Shown here one piece after another: positions 1 through 6,842 of a stretch of 14,594 nucleotides of DNA (the stretch's first letter is position 1; each line of letters starts with the position of its first letter). Below the pieces are notes generated by a model. It saw nothing but the letters and a program-made list of their open reading frames with translations. It made no database searches and was not told the DNA's origin. The DNA is from JBOGED01 sp050743625 (GTDB lineage Bacteria > Actinomycetota > Nitriliruptoria > Euzebyales > Egibacteraceae). The DNA is taken from the NCBI GenBank assembly GCA_050743625.1, contig JBOGED010000559.1, forward strand, positions 1 to 14,594, in the 5' to 3' direction. The translations under genes and the position numbers were made by a program.

Positions 1-230
1 GCCCCGCTAGTGGTCCGTCCCGAGGTCCTTTTGAGTGTTGGGGCGCGATCTGCGCCCGCTCGCTTGCGCGCAAGGCGCGACGCGTATCCGCAGCGGTACG
101 CGAGCGACGAGCAACGCCACGAAGCCCAGGATGCGCGGTCCGACGTCAACGGAACTTCGGCGACGGGCCACGAGTGAGGGCTGTCGCCCTCGGACCCAAG
201 CCCGCACCGCGCCTGGGCAATCAGTGTGTG
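1..230. other. Stretch without a recognisable gene
   Basis: I see no convincing coding region, RNA gene or repeat here. Open frames exist on both strands, but their translations are arginine- and proline-rich and resemble no family I know. They are what random high-GC DNA gives. The stretch continues into the endonuclease remnant, so it may be decayed DNA of the same origin. Confidence 0.4.
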
Positions 231-455
231 GAGCCTCTCCACATTCACAAGCTCCCCTGTAGTCCTTCCGTACACCATCGGTCTGGCTGCAGGTCATGAG
301 CTGGACCACGTCGCCAAGAACCGGCCAGTCTTGCATTGGACCCGATGGAACCCATCTTCGTCCTCGAACACCAGGTCATAGCGCGCGCTGGCGCTCAACA
401 GAAACGAGATGTGCTGGCTCGCCCGCACCCAGCGCTGCGCGACGATGGTCTGGAG
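231..455 (-). pseudogene. Remnant of a PD-(D/E)XK (group I intron-associated type) endonuclease-like gene
   Basis: Read on the minus strand, the first frame gives ARYDLVFEDEDGFHRVQCKTGR (positions 386-321, written here as 22 residues split by function: RYDLVFED, then GFHRVQCKTGR). It then runs into a stop. A one-base frame change near position 320 restores a second frame containing VVQLMTCSQ and RKDYRGACE. The order RYDLV, then Q-C-K-T-G, then a TCS segment and a Y-R/H-G segment is the layout I know from the PDDEXK_5 family, in which D and QxK form the nuclease active site. An in-frame TGA just upstream at about 458 removes the normal N-terminus, and the C-terminal part after the YRG segment is absent. 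It is therefore a frameshifted internal fragment that cannot make a nuclease. The family assignment is from memory of the motif pattern; that the fragment is broken is seen directly. Confidence 0.55.
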
Positions 456-504
456 TCAGCTCACCACGGGTTGAGGGTGTCATGGGACGAAAGTACAGGG
501 GGGG

Positions 505-530
505 TGTGACAATACGGATGCTGCTAGACT
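505..530 (+). promoter_or_regulatory. Possible tRNA-Ala promoter
   Basis: A TAGACT box at 525-530 lies 12 bases before the mature tRNA 5' end, a reasonable -10. The upstream GTGTGAC at 504-510 is a poor -35 and its spacing (14-16) is short. The call rests mainly on position. Confidence 0.3.
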
Positions 531-542
531 TCTCCCACGCAC

Positions 543-615
543 GGGGCTATAGCTCAGTTGGTAGAGCGCTTGACTGGCAGTCAAGAGGCCAGGGGTTCGA
601 ATCCCCTTAGCTCCA
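543..615 (+). tRNA. tRNA-Ala (anticodon GGC)
   Basis: A complete 73-nt cloverleaf. The acceptor stem GGGGCTA/TAGCTCC contains the G3-U70 wobble pair that identifies alanine tRNAs. The D stem is GCTC/GAGC, the anticodon stem CTTGA/TCAAG with loop CTGGCAG (anticodon GGC, reading GCC codons), and the T arm AGGGG-TTCGAAT-CCCCT. The discriminator base is A at 615. The genome continues with CCC, so the full CCA end is not encoded and would be added by nucleotidyltransferase. No intron interrupts the anticodon loop. Confidence 0.97.
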
Positions 616-651
616 CCCATCCCCATGGCGCCGGCCTTACACTCGATCGCG

Positions 652-1473
652 ATGGATCCGGACCGGCGGCTCGTGTCGGAGCGATTTCCTCGCTCGTCGC
701 AGTATCACCCTGAGTGGGTCTTGACTCACGCGAGCGGGGGGGCGAATGCGCTGTGGTTGACCGAGTGGCTCATGAGTGTGATGGACGTGCGGCCTGGGAT
801 GCGGGTGCTAGACCTCGGCTGTGGACGGGCGGCGTCGTCGGTCTTTCTGCGGCGAGAGTTTGGCGTGCAGGTGTGGGCGACGGACCTGTGGATCAGCGCC
901 TCGGAGAACATCCAGCGAATCCGGGACGCCGGTGTCGAGGATGGCGTGTTCCCGCTACATGCGGATGCCCGATCGCTGCCGTTCGCCGCGGAGTTCTTCG
1001 ATGCCGTCGTGTGCGTCGACTCGTTTCCGTACTTCGGGACCGATGACCTGTACCTGAACTACCTCGCGCAATTTTTGAAGCCGGGTGGGCCGGTGGGCAT
1101 CGCGGGAGCGGGACTGGTCCAGGAGATCAACGGCCCGGTCCCTGACCATCTTCGAGAGTTCTGGACGCAGGATGTCTGGTGCCTGCACTCGGCCGCATGG
1201 TGGCGCCGGCACTGGGAGCGGACGGGCCTCGTCGATATCGAGGTGGCCGACACCATGCCGGACGGCTGGCGAGTCTGGCTCGATTGGCATACGACGTCAT
1301 TCCCTGACAACGCCACGGAGATCAGGGCGCTCGAAGCCGATCGCGGCCAGTACCTCGGCTACGCCCGCCTCGTGGGTCGTGTCCGGGCCGGAGCGAAGCT
1401 GGAGGAGTACTGCTGGCCGGATACGATGCGATCCGCGCCGGTGCACTACACCAAGAAGCCCCTGCTCCGTTGA
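652..1473 (+). CDS. SAM-dependent methyltransferase (class I), substrate unknown
   Basis: A Rossmann-fold methyltransferase. The SAM-binding motif I, VLDLGCGRAASS, lies at about residues 52-63 counted from the ATG at 652. It is followed by an acidic motif II region (WATDLWIS), a motif III-like HADARSLPF, a motif IV-like FDAVVCVDSFPYF and a post-motif LKPGGPVGIAG. These are the steps of the classic SAM fold, so AdoMet-dependent methyl transfer is well supported. The substrate cannot be read from the sequence. The C-terminal third (YCWPDTMRSAPVHYTKK) is typical of actinobacterial stand-alone methyltransferases. An in-frame ATG at 625 is possible, but it lies only 9 bases after the tRNA. Neither ATG has a Shine-Dalgarno sequence; I prefer 652 because about ten residues then precede the conserved ERFPRSS segment. 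Confidence 0.85.
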   Translation: MDPDRRLVSERFPRSSQYHPEWVLTHASGGANALWLTEWLMSVMDVRPGMRVLDLGCGRAASSVFLRREFGVQVWATDLWISASENIQRIRDAGVEDGVFPLHADARSLPFAAEFFDAVVCVDSFPYFGTDDLYLNYLAQFLKPGGPVGIAGAGLVQEINGPVPDHLREFWTQDVWCLHSAAWWRRHWERTGLVDIEVADTMPDGWRVWLDWHTTSFPDNATEIRALEADRGQYLGYARLVGRVRAGAKLEEYCWPDTMRSAPVHYTKKPLLR

Positions 1474-1544
1474 GGCGACCCCCGGCGGTAACGGGCGGGG
1501 ATAGGTTGACCCGGCCGCGCAGTTCCATGAACGAAGGGCCGCCG

Positions 1545-2663
1545 ATGACCGAGCGCGCGATCCGCATCGACCGGAGCAAGACGCTCGCGGAGGAGCCGAG
1601 CACCGGTCATAACCGCTGGCACCCCGACATCCGGCCGGTCCTGCGGGTGGCGCTCGGGGACGTCGTGGCCTTGGAGACGCGCGACGCGTTCGACGGGCAG
1701 ATCACGTCATCCTCTATGGCGGAGGACGTCGGCAAGGTGGACCTCTCTCGCGTCCATGCGTTGACCGGCCCCGTGTACGTCGAGGGCGCGGAGCCCGGTG
1801 ACCTGTTGGAGGTCGAGCTGATCGGGATGGATCCGCAGCCATTCGGGTTCACCATTCAGGTGCCGGGGTTCGGATTTCTGCGCGACAGCTTCCCCGAGCC
1901 ACACATCGTCCATTGGGAGATCGCCGACGGCTACGCCACCTCGCCTGACCTGCCGAACGTGCGCGTGCCGGGCGCACCGTTTCCCGGGGTGATCGGGCTC
2001 GCACCGAGTCACGAGGACCTGGCGAGGATCGCCGCGCGGGAGAGGCACCTGGCCGGGCGCGGCGGCAACGTGCTGCTGCCCGACCCTTCCGGTGCCATCC
2101 CCACCGATCCCCGCATCGCGGGCGAGGCGCTGCGCACGATCCCGCCGCGGGAGCAGGGGGGCAACGTCGACATCAAACAGCTCACGGCGGGCACCCGCGT
2201 GCGTATCCCGGTCAGCGCCGAGGGTGCCCTGCTCTCCGTCGGCGATGCGCACTTCGCACAAGGCGACGGTGAGGTCTGCGGGACGGCGATCGAGATGGCC
2301 GCCACCTTGTATTGCCGCCTTGACCTGCACAAGGGTGTCGCCCGCGACCGCGGCGTCATCGATACGCAGTACGCCATCGCCGACTACTTCATGCCGCCGG
2401 AGATCGCGGTTCCCCGGCGCTGCTTCGTCACTACCGGCATGTCGATCCGCAAGGACGGGCGCAACGAGTCAGAGGACGCGACGTTGGCGGCCCGGAACGC
2501 GGTGCTCAACATGATCGACCACCTCGGCGCCGAGTACGGCTACTCACGCCAGCAGGCGTATGCGATCTGCTCGGTCGCGGTCGACCTGCGGATCAACCAG
2601 ATGGTCGACGTCCCCAACTTCGTCGTGTCCGCGTTCCTGCCGCTCGACATCGTCGGCGGGTGA
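1545..2663 (+). CDS. Acetamidase/formamidase family hydrolase
   Basis: A 372-residue protein of the FmdA/AmdA family, whose known members hydrolyse short amides such as formamide or acetamide to the acid and ammonia in the cytoplasm. Conserved blocks are visible in the usual order: HNRWHPDIRPVL near the N-terminus, the central GGNVDIKQLTAGT, then GDAHFAQGDGEVCGTAIE, and a C-terminal QAYAICSVAVDLRINQMVD. Length is near the family norm. The ATG at 1545 is chosen because GAAGGG at 1533-1538 is well placed as ribosome binding site. An ATG at 1527 and a TTG at 1470 are also in frame but lack one. It follows the methyltransferase by 71 bases and could be co-transcribed with it, but the two share no obvious pathway. 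The true substrate amide is not evident. Confidence 0.92.
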   Translation: MTERAIRIDRSKTLAEEPSTGHNRWHPDIRPVLRVALGDVVALETRDAFDGQITSSSMAEDVGKVDLSRVHALTGPVYVEGAEPGDLLEVELIGMDPQPFGFTIQVPGFGFLRDSFPEPHIVHWEIADGYATSPDLPNVRVPGAPFPGVIGLAPSHEDLARIAARERHLAGRGGNVLLPDPSGAIPTDPRIAGEALRTIPPREQGGNVDIKQLTAGTRVRIPVSAEGALLSVGDAHFAQGDGEVCGTAIEMAATLYCRLDLHKGVARDRGVIDTQYAIADYFMPPEIAVPRRCFVTTGMSIRKDGRNESEDATLAARNAVLNMIDHLGAEYGYSRQQAYAICSVAVDLRINQMVDVPNFVVSAFLPLDIVGG

Positions 2664-2679
2664 ACGGTCTTATCCCTGC

Positions 2680-2705
2680 GGTTCGGCACACATGCGTGCC
2701 GAACC
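2680..2705 (+). terminator. Hairpin after the acetamidase gene, probable terminator
   Basis: GGTTCGGCAC and GTGCCGAACC form a perfect 10-bp stem around the six-base loop ACATGC, starting 16 bases after the acetamidase stop. No T-run follows, which is common for actinobacterial terminators. No other role is apparent at this position. Confidence 0.65.
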
Positions 2706-2849
2706 CTGGCCAATAGGGTCAACGGTGAGCAGGACCTTGGCTGATCCGCGGCGCGAAGCGGCGTATTGCTGTGGACAAGGTTCCCAACCGGCTGACCCTG
2801 TCCGAGCAGATCAGCGCGATCCCTGTCGTCGACCTCTCGGCGCGCCAGC

Positions 2850-2887
2850 ACTGTGGCTTTCCTCCGCATCCGGAGGAAATTGGCAGT
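2850..2887. repeat. Palindromic element, copy 1
   Basis: TTTCCTCCG (2858-2866) and CGGAGGAAA (2871-2879) are perfect 9-bp inverted arms around CATC. Outer arms ACTG (2850-2853) and CAGT (2884-2887) share the same centre, separated from the inner arms by 4 unpaired bases on each side. It uses the same core as the larger element centred 62 bp downstream. Function is unknown. Confidence 0.7.
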
Positions 2888-2904
2888 TCAGCGGCACACA
2901 GCTT

Positions 2905-2956
2905 GGTCAGCGGCGCACTTTTCCTCCGAATTCGGAGGAAAAGTGAGGGCCTGACC
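2905..2956. repeat. Palindromic element, copy 2 (30-bp perfect core plus outer arms)
   Basis: The core 2916-2945 is a perfect 30-bp palindrome, with left arm CACTTTTCCTCCGAA and an EcoRI-type GAATTC at its centre. Outer arms GGTCAG (2905-2910) and CTGACC (2951-2956) have the same centre and are separated from the core by five mostly unpaired bases on each side. As RNA or cruciform it would form a long stem with one symmetric internal loop. It could be a protein-binding site, a bidirectional terminator or a small dispersed palindromic repeat. Confidence 0.75.
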
Positions 2957-2962
2957 TGATTT

Positions 2963-2976
2963 TCGCCTTAGGGCGA
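2963..2976 (-). terminator. Possible weak hairpin downstream of the TetR gene
   Basis: TCGCC and GGCGA form a 5-bp stem around TTAG. An alternative pairing TTCGCC/GGCGAA uses 2962-2967 and 2978-2983. It lies about 55 bases past the TetR stop and could help terminate it, but the stem is short and has no T-run. Confidence 0.25.
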
Positions 2977-3030
2977 CGGCGAAGTGCCGGTAATGAGCTG
3001 CGGTGAAAGATCTCGGCAGCCCCATGAGCG

Positions 3031-3651
3031 CTAGTCACCTCGAGCGAGGCCGATCGAGCCGAGGCCGTGGACGGCGAGGTCGATCGCGTGTTCGGTCATC
3101 GGCCAAAGCAGGTCGTCCGGCTGGTCAGACTCCAAGGCGAACATGGAGGCCGAGAGCACCGCGGACATCACCACGGACACCGTGATCCGGGCGTCCAGCG
3201 CGTCCAACTCACCGGGATAGGCGGCGAGGAGTGCCCCGCTCAGCCGTTGCTGCGCGTCGTGGATCATTCGTAACTGGTGGGCCTGTAGCGCCGGCACGGC
3301 CTTGACCAGGCGCATCCGCTCGGCCGCGGTGCGCGCCGGGAACTGGCCGCACGAGATGCCGATCACCTCGCGTACCGCTCGTACGAGCAGGTCGACTGGC
3401 CGCTCGCCGGCTTGACGTTCGGCGATGACCGCGAGCGCGAGAGTGGCCCGCTCCTCCGCATCGAAGAAGACCACGTGCTCCTTGCTCGCGTAGTAGCTGA
3501 AGAACGTGCGGGTGGACACGTCCGCCGCAGCGGCGATGTCGGCGATCGTGGTCTCCTCGTAACCGCGCTCGCCGAATAACCGCAGTGCGGCTTGGGCGAG
3601 CGCACAGCGGGTCCGCTGCTTCTTCCGCTCACGAAGTCCGGGTCCGGTCAC
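3031..3651 (-). CDS. TetR/AcrR family repressor of the P450 cassette
   Basis: A 206-residue TetR-type regulator. The N-terminal DNA-binding domain spans about residues 10-56, with the helix-turn-helix in TTIADIAAAADVSTRTFFSYY and the usual SKE after it. The C-terminal half is a helical ligand-binding and dimer domain of normal length that does not reveal its ligand. The gene is divergent from the P450 gene, with 98 bases between the starts. The GTG at 3651 is chosen because a TATTAT -10 ends only 6 bases upstream, so transcription would begin at or next to the start codon (leaderless) and no ribosome binding site is needed. An inverted repeat spans both divergent promoters, so autorepression and repression of the P450 operon are likely (inference). 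The inducer is probably the cassette's substrate or product. Confidence 0.9.
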   Translation of the reverse strand: MTGPGLRERKKQRTRCALAQAALRLFGERGYEETTIADIAAAADVSTRTFFSYYASKEHVVFFDAEERATLALAVIAERQAGERPVDLLVRAVREVIGISCGQFPARTAAERMRLVKAVPALQAHQLRMIHDAQQRLSGALLAAYPGELDALDARITVSVVMSAVLSASMFALESDQPDDLLWPMTEHAIDLAVHGLGSIGLARGD

Positions 3652-3657
3652 TCGCCC

Positions 3658-3687
3658 ATAATACTGCGCGGCACAGCTTTATTGCAC
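3658..3687 (-). promoter_or_regulatory. Promoter of the TetR gene, leaderless
   Basis: On the minus strand, GTGCAA (complement of 3682-3687) and TATTAT (complement of 3658-3663) are separated by 18 bases. Only 6 bases lie between the -10 and the GTG start codon, which predicts a leaderless mRNA. The -35 lies inside the inverted repeat at 3681-3697. Confidence 0.6.
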
Positions 3688-3697
3688 TCATTGCAAT
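3681..3697. promoter_or_regulatory. Candidate TetR operator ATTGCA-N5-TGCAAT
   Basis: A perfect 6-bp inverted repeat around CTCAT, of the size and form usual for TetR operators. Its left half contains the -35 of the TetR promoter and its right half contains the -35 of the P450 promoter. One bound dimer would therefore block both. It is the only strong dyad in this divergent region. Confidence 0.7.
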
Positions 3698-3719
3698 TTT
3701 GCGTGACGTGTGATTTAAT
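3691..3719 (+). promoter_or_regulatory. Promoter of the P450 operon
   Basis: TTGCAA (3691-3696) and TTTAAT (3714-3719) are separated by 17 bases, a good sigma-70-type promoter. Predicted transcription start is about 3726, leaving a leader of about 24 bases with the purine-rich GTGAGG (3737-3742) before the ATG at 3750. Confidence 0.65.
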
Positions 3720-3749
3720 GTTCAGGCCAACTTGCAGTGAGGTTGAGAG

Positions 3750-4961
3750 ATGACCGATGTCGTGGCCGACCCGCAGCCACTCCCCGTCGTCCGCCCCAGC
3801 GCGTTCGACCCGCCAACCCGGCTGGGCGAGCTGCGGGAGCAACAGCCGATCAGCCGGATGCGCTTCGCGGACGGGCACGTCGGTTGGCTTGTGACCAGCT
3901 ACACGATGGCCAGGCAACTGCTCGCCGACCAGAGGTTCAGCGCGCAGCCCGAGGGACGCCGGCCGGTGGTCGCGCGGCCGGGCCCGGATGGCCCGGGAGG
4001 CCCACCGCGGCTGCCGGGAATGTTCGTCATGATGGATCCACCCGAGCACACCCGGTTCCGCCGGCTGCTCACCGGTCAGTTCACCGTGCGGCGGATGAAC
4101 GGGCTTGAGCCGAGAATCTCGCAGGTCATCGAGGAGCACCTGGACTCGATGCTGCGGGCCGGACCACCCGCCGATCTGGTGCGGTCCTTCGCGCAGCCCA
4201 TCCCGTCGCTGGTGATCTGCGAGCTGCTCGGCGTTCCCTATGCCGACCGTGACCGGTTCCAGCGCGACAGCGCGACACTGTTCTCCCTCAAGATGACGGC
4301 GGCGGAGGCCAGGGCCGCGGTGCAATCCATTACGGACTTTCTGTCCGAACTGGTTACCCGCAAACGGATGGAGCCCGATCAGGACCTCATCAGCGGGTTG
4401 GTCGCCACCGGTGAGCTGACCCACGAGGAGATCGTCGGCGTCTCGTTCCTGCTTCTGATCGCCGGTCACGAGACCACCGCGAGCATGCTCGCTCTCGGGA
4501 CGTTCGCGCTGCTGAGCAACCCCGATCAGCTCGCGGCGTTGCGTGACGACCCGTCGCTCATCACCGGCGCGGTCGAGGAGCTGCTGCGATATCTCACGAT
4601 CATACAGTTCGGCGTCGCGCGAGTAGCGCTCGACGACGCCGAGCTGGGCGGTCAGCTGATCAAGGCAGGCGAGTCGGTCTCCGTCTCGCTGGCCGCAGCC
4701 AACCGCGATCCCGCGACGTTCGCCAACCCCGACACGCTGGACGCGCGGCGCTCCGCGAGCGGGCACCTCGCGTTCGGGCACGGTATCCACCAGTGCCTCG
4801 GCCAGCAGCTCGCCCGGATCGAGATGCGCCTCGGCTACGCCGCGCTGCTCCGCAGGCTCCCGGGGCTGCGACTGGCGGTAGAACCCTTGGAGGTGCCGAT
4901 GCGGGAGACCGCGGTGACCTACGGGGTGTACGAGCTGCCGGTCACCTGGGACGCCCGGTGA
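3750..4961 (+). CDS. Cytochrome P450 (CYP105-like bacterial class I)
   Basis: A 403-residue soluble P450 with all key elements. These are the helix-C region MDPPEHTRFRR (about 95-105), the I-helix oxygen-binding motif AGHETT (238-243), the ExxR motif E277-L-L-R280, and the heme loop FGHGIHQCLG with Cys349 as thiolate ligand. The MMDPPEH, LLLIAGHETTASM and FGxGxHQCLG wording is close to what I know of CYP105, though a family number needs an identity calculation. It would insert one oxygen atom into a substrate, taking electrons from the ferredoxin encoded directly downstream (GTGA overlap). There is no signal peptide or membrane anchor. The substrate is unknown; the neighbouring flavin monooxygenase and TetR suggest sequential oxidation of one inducing compound (inference). 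Confidence 0.95.
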   Translation: MTDVVADPQPLPVVRPSAFDPPTRLGELREQQPISRMRFADGHVGWLVTSYTMARQLLADQRFSAQPEGRRPVVARPGPDGPGGPPRLPGMFVMMDPPEHTRFRRLLTGQFTVRRMNGLEPRISQVIEEHLDSMLRAGPPADLVRSFAQPIPSLVICELLGVPYADRDRFQRDSATLFSLKMTAAEARAAVQSITDFLSELVTRKRMEPDQDLISGLVATGELTHEEIVGVSFLLLIAGHETTASMLALGTFALLSNPDQLAALRDDPSLITGAVEELLRYLTIIQFGVARVALDDAELGGQLIKAGESVSVSLAAANRDPATFANPDTLDARRSASGHLAFGHGIHQCLGQQLARIEMRLGYAALLRRLPGLRLAVEPLEVPMRETAVTYGVYELPVTWDAR

Positions 4962-5170
4962 GATTCGGGGCCGACACCGAACGCTGCTGCGGATCGGGAA
5001 TGTGCGTGCTCACCGCGCCAGAGGTGTTCGACCAAGACGACGACGGGATCGTGATGCTGCTCGTCGCCGAGCCGTCCCGCGAGCAGCGCGAGGTCATCGA
5101 GACGGCGGTGCGGCTGTGCCCGTCTGGAGCGCTGTGGCTGGAGCCCGACAGCACTCGCGACCGCCAGTGA
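4958..5170 (+). CDS. 3Fe-4S ferredoxin, P450 partner
   Basis: A 70-residue ferredoxin starting at the GTG that overlaps the P450 stop by four bases (GTGA), a sign of translational coupling. The cluster ligands are Cys10 and Cys16 (C-x5-C, with Ser13 where a 4Fe-4S ferredoxin would have cysteine) and Cys54 in VRLCPSGAL. This is the 3Fe-4S type that accompanies many actinobacterial P450s, and VLTAPEVFDQDDDG is also typical. It would pass single electrons from a ferredoxin reductase to the P450. No reductase gene is present in the window, so one must be supplied from elsewhere. An extra cysteine, Cys11, sits beside the first ligand where I would expect a non-cysteine residue. A longer frame from 4793 is open upstream, but that part is only an alternative frame of the P450 gene. 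Confidence 0.93.
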   Translation: MRFGADTERCCGSGMCVLTAPEVFDQDDDGIVMLLVAEPSREQREVIETAVRLCPSGALWLEPDSTRDRQ

Positions 5171-5213
5171 TCTCACCCGGTGACCGACCGTTGGGAAACC
5201 GAGGAGAGACACG

Positions 5214-6419
5214 ATGTCGTTGCGAGTGATGGTGATTGGTGCGGGTCTCGGCGGGCTGACGCTGGCCAATGGGCTTTCCCGCGCGGGGGTCGAGGTGGTC
5301 GTGCACGAGCGCGATCCCGAGCCCGAAGCCCGTGCGCAAGGTGCGCGCGTCCACATCGACGACCGAGGCGTGCAGGCACTGCGTGCGTGCTTGCCATCGG
5401 AGCAATTCGAGTTCTTTCGCGCGACGGTAGGGCGACCAAGTAAGAGTCTGTGCGAGGTCGGCGAGGTGGACGGCCGGTGGGCGATCCTCGGCAGGTACCA
5501 GTTCTTTGGCGCGGAAGGCGTTCCGGACAGCGTCCGGCCGGGATGGCCGGTCAGCCGTCAGCTGCTCCGCCGAACGTTGCTGTCTGGCATAGGTGGTCAT
5601 GTGCGGTTCGGCAAAGAGTTGCTGCGGTACGAGTTGCCGCCGGCCGGTGGGGTTCGCGCCTATTTCGCCGATGGGAGCACCGACTCCGGGAACGTTCTCG
5701 TCGGAGCGGACGGCATTGGGTCGCCGGTGCGCGGCCAGTACCTTCCGTACGCCCGGGTGGTCGATACCGGTATGCGCTGGCTGGGCGGCAAGACTCCGAT
5801 GACCACCGACGTGCTGGCAACCGGCCTACCAGACCTGATTGAGGGCAGTTTTACCAGGATCGAACTCGGCGAAGTCGGCATGTTACTCGCGACGGTGGGG
5901 TTCCAGGAGCCGCCGGTAGCGGCGGCTGCACGCCTTCTTCCTGATTTCGAGCCGGCCGATACCGAGGACTACGTGATGTGGGCGCTGCTCCCTGGCCAGG
6001 AGCGACTCGGCCGTTCTGACGCCGATCTCGGCATGGCCACGGGCGCCGAGCTGTGGGTGCTCGCCAAAAGCTTGACCCGCGCCGCGCATCCGGATCTGCG
6101 GCTGATCGTGGACCAGGCTTGGCCCGAACAGACCTACTGGCTGCAGGTGGGCACGGGCGTGCCAGTCGCGCCGTGGCCCCCGACCGCGGTCACGCTGCTT
6201 GGCGACGCCATTCACGCCATGCCCCCGAACCGCGGCTCGGGGGCCAACACCGCCTTGCAGGACGCCCGCAGGCTCGCGGCCAACCTGATCGCGGTGAATC
6301 GCGGGCAGCTCGAGCTGCTGCCAGCCATCGCTGACTATGAGGACCAGATGCGCCGCGACGGATTCGAAGCGGTGATCGCATCCGTGAGCGGACTCAATCG
6401 TTTCACCTTCCGGAACTGA
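5214..6419 (+). CDS. FAD-dependent monooxygenase (class A flavoprotein hydroxylase type)
   Basis: A 401-residue protein with the three fingerprints of the PF01494-type aromatic hydroxylase family. They are the dinucleotide motif VIGAGLGGLTLA (GxGxxG at 9-14) with HERD at the end of the second strand, the DG motif VGADGIGS (around 163-170), and the GD motif LLGDAIHAMPPNRGSGAN (around 328-345). Such enzymes use NAD(P)H, FAD and O2 to hydroxylate or epoxidise a small, often aromatic substrate. GAGGAG at 5201-5206, seven bases before the ATG, is an excellent ribosome binding site. The gene follows the ferredoxin by 43 bases with no terminator between them, so it probably belongs to the P450 operon. 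The substrate is unknown; catabolism, drug inactivation or tailoring of a natural product are all possible. Confidence 0.92.
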   Translation: MSLRVMVIGAGLGGLTLANGLSRAGVEVVVHERDPEPEARAQGARVHIDDRGVQALRACLPSEQFEFFRATVGRPSKSLCEVGEVDGRWAILGRYQFFGAEGVPDSVRPGWPVSRQLLRRTLLSGIGGHVRFGKELLRYELPPAGGVRAYFADGSTDSGNVLVGADGIGSPVRGQYLPYARVVDTGMRWLGGKTPMTTDVLATGLPDLIEGSFTRIELGEVGMLLATVGFQEPPVAAAARLLPDFEPADTEDYVMWALLPGQERLGRSDADLGMATGAELWVLAKSLTRAAHPDLRLIVDQAWPEQTYWLQVGTGVPVAPWPPTAVTLLGDAIHAMPPNRGSGANTALQDARRLAANLIAVNRGQLELLPAIADYEDQMRRDGFEAVIASVSGLNRFTFRN

Positions 6420-6481
6420 GTGAGGAGTGCCATCGCGTCGCGGCCAGGGCGAGTACTCGCCGAAGCGTTCGCGCTGATCCG

Positions 6482-6842
6482 GTGGATGGCTCGGGCGGGG
6501 GCCGCGCGTCGCCGAGCTTGTCGCCGGACGCTCGTCACGTTGCCTTTGTGTCCGATCGCGGGGGCGTGCCCCAGGTGTGGACCGTGGCTGTGCGAGGGGG
6601 CCGGCCTCAGCTGGTTACCGATGTGAACGATCCGGCGGTGCGCGTCTCCTGGTAGGGGCATGAACCAGCAGGTGTACGTCGCGCGGCCGGACGGCACAGG
6701 TCTGCGGCGGCTCACGGACGGTGGGTCGGAGCACAACCGGCTCGGTCGGTGGACGCGTGATGGTGAGGCGTTGGCGGTCACCTCGAACCGGCGTGGAGCC
6801 AGCCGGCTCGACGCCTTTGTGGTCGACGTGGCCAGTGGGACG
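6482..6842 (+). pseudogene. S9-family (prolyl oligopeptidase/DPP-like) peptidase remnant, forward part
   Basis: Two frames encode consecutive pieces of a beta-propeller of the S9 peptidase/TolB type. The first (about 6506-6654) reads SPDARHVAFVSDRGG, then PQVWTVAVRGGRPQLVT and VRVSW, and ends in TAG. The second (6661-6842) reads NQQVYVARPDGTGLRRLT, then GRWTRDGEALAVTSNRR and LDAFVVDVASG. SPDxR, V-F-SDR, W-V, RPDGTG-RRLT and WT-DG are repeat signatures of propeller blades. A frame change and a small deletion of the expected SPDG segment separate the two pieces. The catalytic alpha/beta-hydrolase domain is absent. No gene product can result. Confidence 0.65.

Larger units (their letters stand above)
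2664..3030. other. Gene-poor gap between acetamidase and TetR genes
   Basis: This 367-base gap holds the terminator hairpin (2680-2705), two palindromic elements (2850-2887 and 2905-2956) and a small possible hairpin at 2963-2976. A frame starting at GTG 2771 gives 62 residues, but its second half is simply the translation of the two palindromes and I see no family in it. I do not call a gene here. Confidence 0.55.

Noticed and set aside
543..615. Possible group I intron in the tRNA-Ala gene, suggested by the nearby nuclease remnant
   Set aside because: The cloverleaf is contiguous, including the anticodon loop, so no intron is present.
543..700. tRNA gene as integration attachment site for a mobile element
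   Set aside because: No integrase gene is present and I saw no second copy of the tRNA 3' end in the window.
2771..2959. A 62-codon frame with GTG start in the acetamidase-TetR gap
   Set aside because: Its second half is only the translation of the palindromic elements, and the first half matches no family I know.
3648..4790. A 380-codon minus-strand open frame opposite the P450 gene
   Set aside because: It is a high-GC shadow of the P450 gene: its composition is arginine/glycine/glutamine-rich and it has no family motifs, while the plus strand holds every P450 signature.
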